Of a stretch of DNA of 6,930 nt, positions 5,178 through 6,930 are shown one piece after another. Location: assembly GCA_016744725.1 (NCBI GenBank), contig JADGDW010000198.1, forward strand, positions 1 through 6,930, in the 5' to 3' direction. Position numbers and translations under genes: made by a program. Every line of letters starts with the position of its first letter. Within the stretch, counting starts at the first letter, position 1. The notes under the pieces are model-generated. The model did no database searches and was not told where the DNA came from. It saw only the letters and a list, made by a program, of their open reading frames with translations. This DNA comes from Candidatus Albibeggiatoa sp. nov. BB20 (GTDB taxonomy: Bacteria; Pseudomonadota; Gammaproteobacteria; Beggiatoales; Beggiatoaceae).

Positions 5178-5239
5178 GGACTGGCAGTCCTTTTATACTT
5201 TAAATATTAATCAATTTTAAAATCGAGGACTGCCAGTCC
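5178..5239. repeat. Paired inverted repeat; each arm is itself a mini-hairpin
   Basis: GGACTGGCAGTCC (5178-5190) and GGACTGCCAGTCC (5227-5239) are exact reverse complements, extended by one T-A pair, around a 36-bp AT-rich centre. Each arm can also fold alone (GGACT/AGTCC with a 3-base loop). This two-palindromes-in-opposition layout resembles a REPIN/REP doublet. It lies between the spike stop and the terminator, so it may also stabilise the 3' end of the mRNA. Confidence 0.7.
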
Positions 5240-5348
5240 CTTTAAAATAAAATGACTATATATAACGCGGTGTATTTTTTTAGGTGTTATTTTAAGTCTC
5301 AAAGGTGGATTTCAGTTTGTTCTACCCACCCTATGAATCTACGAGTTA

Positions 5349-6830
5349 TTACAAGTAGTTCCGTGCTTTTACATCTTCTTCAACTGTCATATTGCCTTTC
5401 ACTTTTACATCACAATCCATCACAGCCTCACTATTGCCCTTGCCTTTACCCATACTGACAGAGCCTTTTAACTGAATGTTTTTTGCATCTAAAGTAATGG
5501 TTTCCGCTTTGAACGTCACTTGCTTACCCGCCGAACCTGTTAAATTATCTGCCGCATTCGCCATCACATTTTTCGCTGACACGGTGGCATTTTGTCCTGC
5601 TTGCGCGATCAAATTCTGACCTGCATTCACTTGTACATCTTGTTTGGCATCGGCAATAATATTTTGCATCGCTGACACTTTGCAATTTTTCTGGGTTTGC
5701 ACTAACACATTGTCTTCGGCCAAGATATCAACCTCGCCAACAAAAGTACCCGTCAGTTTGCTGGTCTGTAAGTCGTACACAATCGAACTGCCATCCGCGT
5801 ATAACATTTCATGCTTGTGCGGTTCGTTATAATGGTAGCGCATCGTTGTGCCATCGCTATATGATGTTTCATCAATGTGATAATCACCGCCTTCATCATA
5901 GTGATAACGTTGTTGCGTGCCATCAGCATAAACTGTGGTTTCATTATGCGCTTGGGCTTGTTCATCCCATTTATATTCCCAGCTATGACCGTCTGGCCAT
6001 TGCCAATATTGTCGATGCAATTTATTTTGTTCATCGTAAAAATACTGATAATCCGTTCCGTCTGCCATCAGCCAATGATGTAAATGGGTTTTATTCTGTT
6101 CATCCCATTGATATTCAAATGCTGCACCATCTGACCATTGATAATGCCGACGATGGATTTTTGTATCCTCATCCCACAAAATTTCGTAATCCAAACCATC
6201 AGCATAAGCGCGGTGTTCCCAATGTCTTGGCGGCACATTCTGTTTGTCGGAATTGGTTTCTTTATGTCGTGGGCTGCGGTCTTCTCTATCGTCTAAGAAC
6301 CAGAATTCGAATTTTGTACCGTCATTAAATACCTGTAATTTACGGTGTAAATACCGGTCATATTCAACAATATAATTGTCTTTATAACGAGTGCGATGCA
6401 CTGATTCACGCCACGGTCGTTTGTCTTTGAGTTTTTCGCCGCTTAAATCGTCATGGCCTGCGGGTGGTCGATACTCATCGTTATACATAGACCCAATAAT
6501 AAAAGACTGATTTGGATCACCATTCGGTGCGAGTAATACCACTTTTTCACCAACTTCATACGCCCAGTAATCAATGTCACCTCCTGCTCTTAAGCTAATG
6601 TGTGGAATCCAGTTAGTTTTATGATCGCCGATTTGTACCCGATATAAAGGTTGGCGAAATTCACCGCTACGCGATTCATTTGAAAACCATTCAGGCACAT
6701 TTTCCGCATCATAATCAGGATGTCCAAGTGTGTCGTAACGGGCTTCAAAAATAACCCCTTCACGGATTTGATTGGCGGTTTTACGATTGGATTCTTGTGC
6801 GTTGTAAGCGGTTTGTTCTCTATTATTCAT
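5349..6830 (-). CDS. V: Phage baseplate spike, gpV family, with 23-residue repeat domain
   Basis: A 493-aa contractile-tail spike: the trimeric needle at the centre of the baseplate that punctures the outer membrane. Residues 1-22 are a polar N-terminus. Residues about 24-120 form the gpV/gp5 OB-like domain (REGVIFEARYDTLGHPDYD, VGEKVVLLAPNGDPNQSFI, IGSMYNDEYRPPAG). Residues about 205-350 are a repeat domain in which an Asp-Gly pair recurs at 211, 234, 257, 280, 303 and 326, exactly every 23 residues, then at 346. Each unit reads DGxxxxYxWDEQxxxH and recalls Rhs/YD repeats. Residues about 362-460 are a triple-stranded beta-helix pattern (NLIAQAGQNATVSAKN), and the tip ends in KVKGNMTVEEDVKARNYL. 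P2 gpV is about 211 aa, so this protein is more than twice that length, mostly from the repeats. ATG overlaps the upstream stop (ATGA), implying coupled translation. No tail gene follows before the terminator. Confidence 0.9.
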   Translation of the reverse strand: MNNREQTAYNAQESNRKTANQIREGVIFEARYDTLGHPDYDAENVPEWFSNESRSGEFRQPLYRVQIGDHKTNWIPHISLRAGGDIDYWAYEVGEKVVLLAPNGDPNQSFIIGSMYNDEYRPPAGHDDLSGEKLKDKRPWRESVHRTRYKDNYIVEYDRYLHRKLQVFNDGTKFEFWFLDDREDRSPRHKETNSDKQNVPPRHWEHRAYADGLDYEILWDEDTKIHRRHYQWSDGAAFEYQWDEQNKTHLHHWLMADGTDYQYFYDEQNKLHRQYWQWPDGHSWEYKWDEQAQAHNETTVYADGTQQRYHYDEGGDYHIDETSYSDGTTMRYHYNEPHKHEMLYADGSSIVYDLQTSKLTGTFVGEVDILAEDNVLVQTQKNCKVSAMQNIIADAKQDVQVNAGQNLIAQAGQNATVSAKNVMANAADNLTGSAGKQVTFKAETITLDAKNIQLKGSVSMGKGKGNSEAVMDCDVKVKGNMTVEEDVKARNYL

Positions 6831-6930
6831 GCAAATGCTCTATCGATACGTTCGAGTAAATAACCCGTTTCAATTTCAAAATGTAGGACTTTGATAGTGT
6901 TGACACCTTCTTGAATCTCATCACTACTGA
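6827..6930 (-). CDS. 3' end of the gene upstream of the spike (5' partial)
   Basis: Thirty-three codons enter from the right edge on the minus strand and end at TGA (6827-6829). The product ends in GYLLERIDRAFA and contains EIQEGVNTIKVLHFEIE. The stop overlaps the ATG of the spike gene as ATGA, the usual coupling inside phage morphogenesis operons, so it is very probably another tail or baseplate gene. In P2-type phages a tail-completion gene lies upstream of V; the fragment is too short to say whether this is the same. Confidence 0.65.
   Translation of the reverse strand, partial: SSDEIQEGVNTIKVLHFEIETGYLLERIDRAFA

Larger units (their letters stand above)
4819..5348. other. Non-coding spacer between the 129-aa gene and the tail operon
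   Basis: About 530 bases without a supported gene. It contains the promoter at 4888-4916; an AT-rich hairpin with T-run AAATAGTT/AACTATTT (4931-4938 with 4947-4954); a spaced repeat ATCGGT/ACCGAT; the tail-operon terminator at 5096-5125; and the paired inverted repeat at 5178-5239. A plus-strand frame at 5252-5458 runs into the antisense of the spike gene and is not credible. Confidence 0.6.

Noticed and set aside
5846..6328. 160-codon plus-strand frame rich in His
   Set aside because: It is the antisense of the spike repeat domain; its length and composition follow from the repeated spike codons.

Overview
The window is an AT-rich accessory stretch from what is most likely a gammaproteobacterium. 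The low GC, the type of ParA and the P2/Mu-like tail protein would fit a Moraxellaceae host such as Acinetobacter, but this is inference and no marker gene fixes the genus. No rRNA, tRNA, IS element, CRISPR array, relaxase, replicase or integrase is visible. The contents look like part of a mobile replicon or prophage: a partition cassette, small ribbon-helix-helix (RHH) regulators, orphan genes, and the end of a contractile-tail gene module.

Layout from left to right. Positions 1-240 hold the 3' end of an unidentified gene and an exact 29-bp direct repeat (1-29 and 171-199). The second copy could supply an alternative C-terminus. Positions 146-736 have no convincing gene, only AT-rich hairpins. 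Positions 737-1377 (minus) are a two-gene operon of small DNA-binding-type proteins: a 63-aa RHH-like protein, then a 138-aa protein with two RHH units. A promoter with a 16-bp perfect palindrome over its -35 box precedes them. Positions 1378-2106 are non-coding.

Positions 2107-2972 (minus) are a ParA / RHH (ParF-ParG type) partition cassette. A cluster of six 8-bp CTCA-containing repeats at its promoter probably serves as centromere and operator. Transcribed away from it is a secreted endonuclease-I (EndA/Vvn) relative (3214-4029) that keeps the fold signature but has lost the catalytic His and the metal-ligand positions. A 59-aa two-helix membrane protein (4134-4313) follows. A 129-aa orphan with its own promoter lies convergently on the minus strand (4429-4818).

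Positions 5349-6930 (minus) are the end of a phage tail operon: the last 33 codons of an unidentified gene overlap (ATGA) a 493-aa gpV-type baseplate spike. The spike has a strictly periodic 23-residue repeat domain, resembling Rhs/YD repeats, between its OB-like head and its beta-helix tail. A paired inverted repeat and a strong intrinsic terminator (5096-5125) close the transcript.

A plasmid-style partition locus within 2.4 kb of a tail spike suggests a phage-plasmid or a partition-stabilised integrated element. Together with a secreted pseudo-nuclease and a tiny membrane protein, which may act in the cell envelope, this is the most system-like part of the window.
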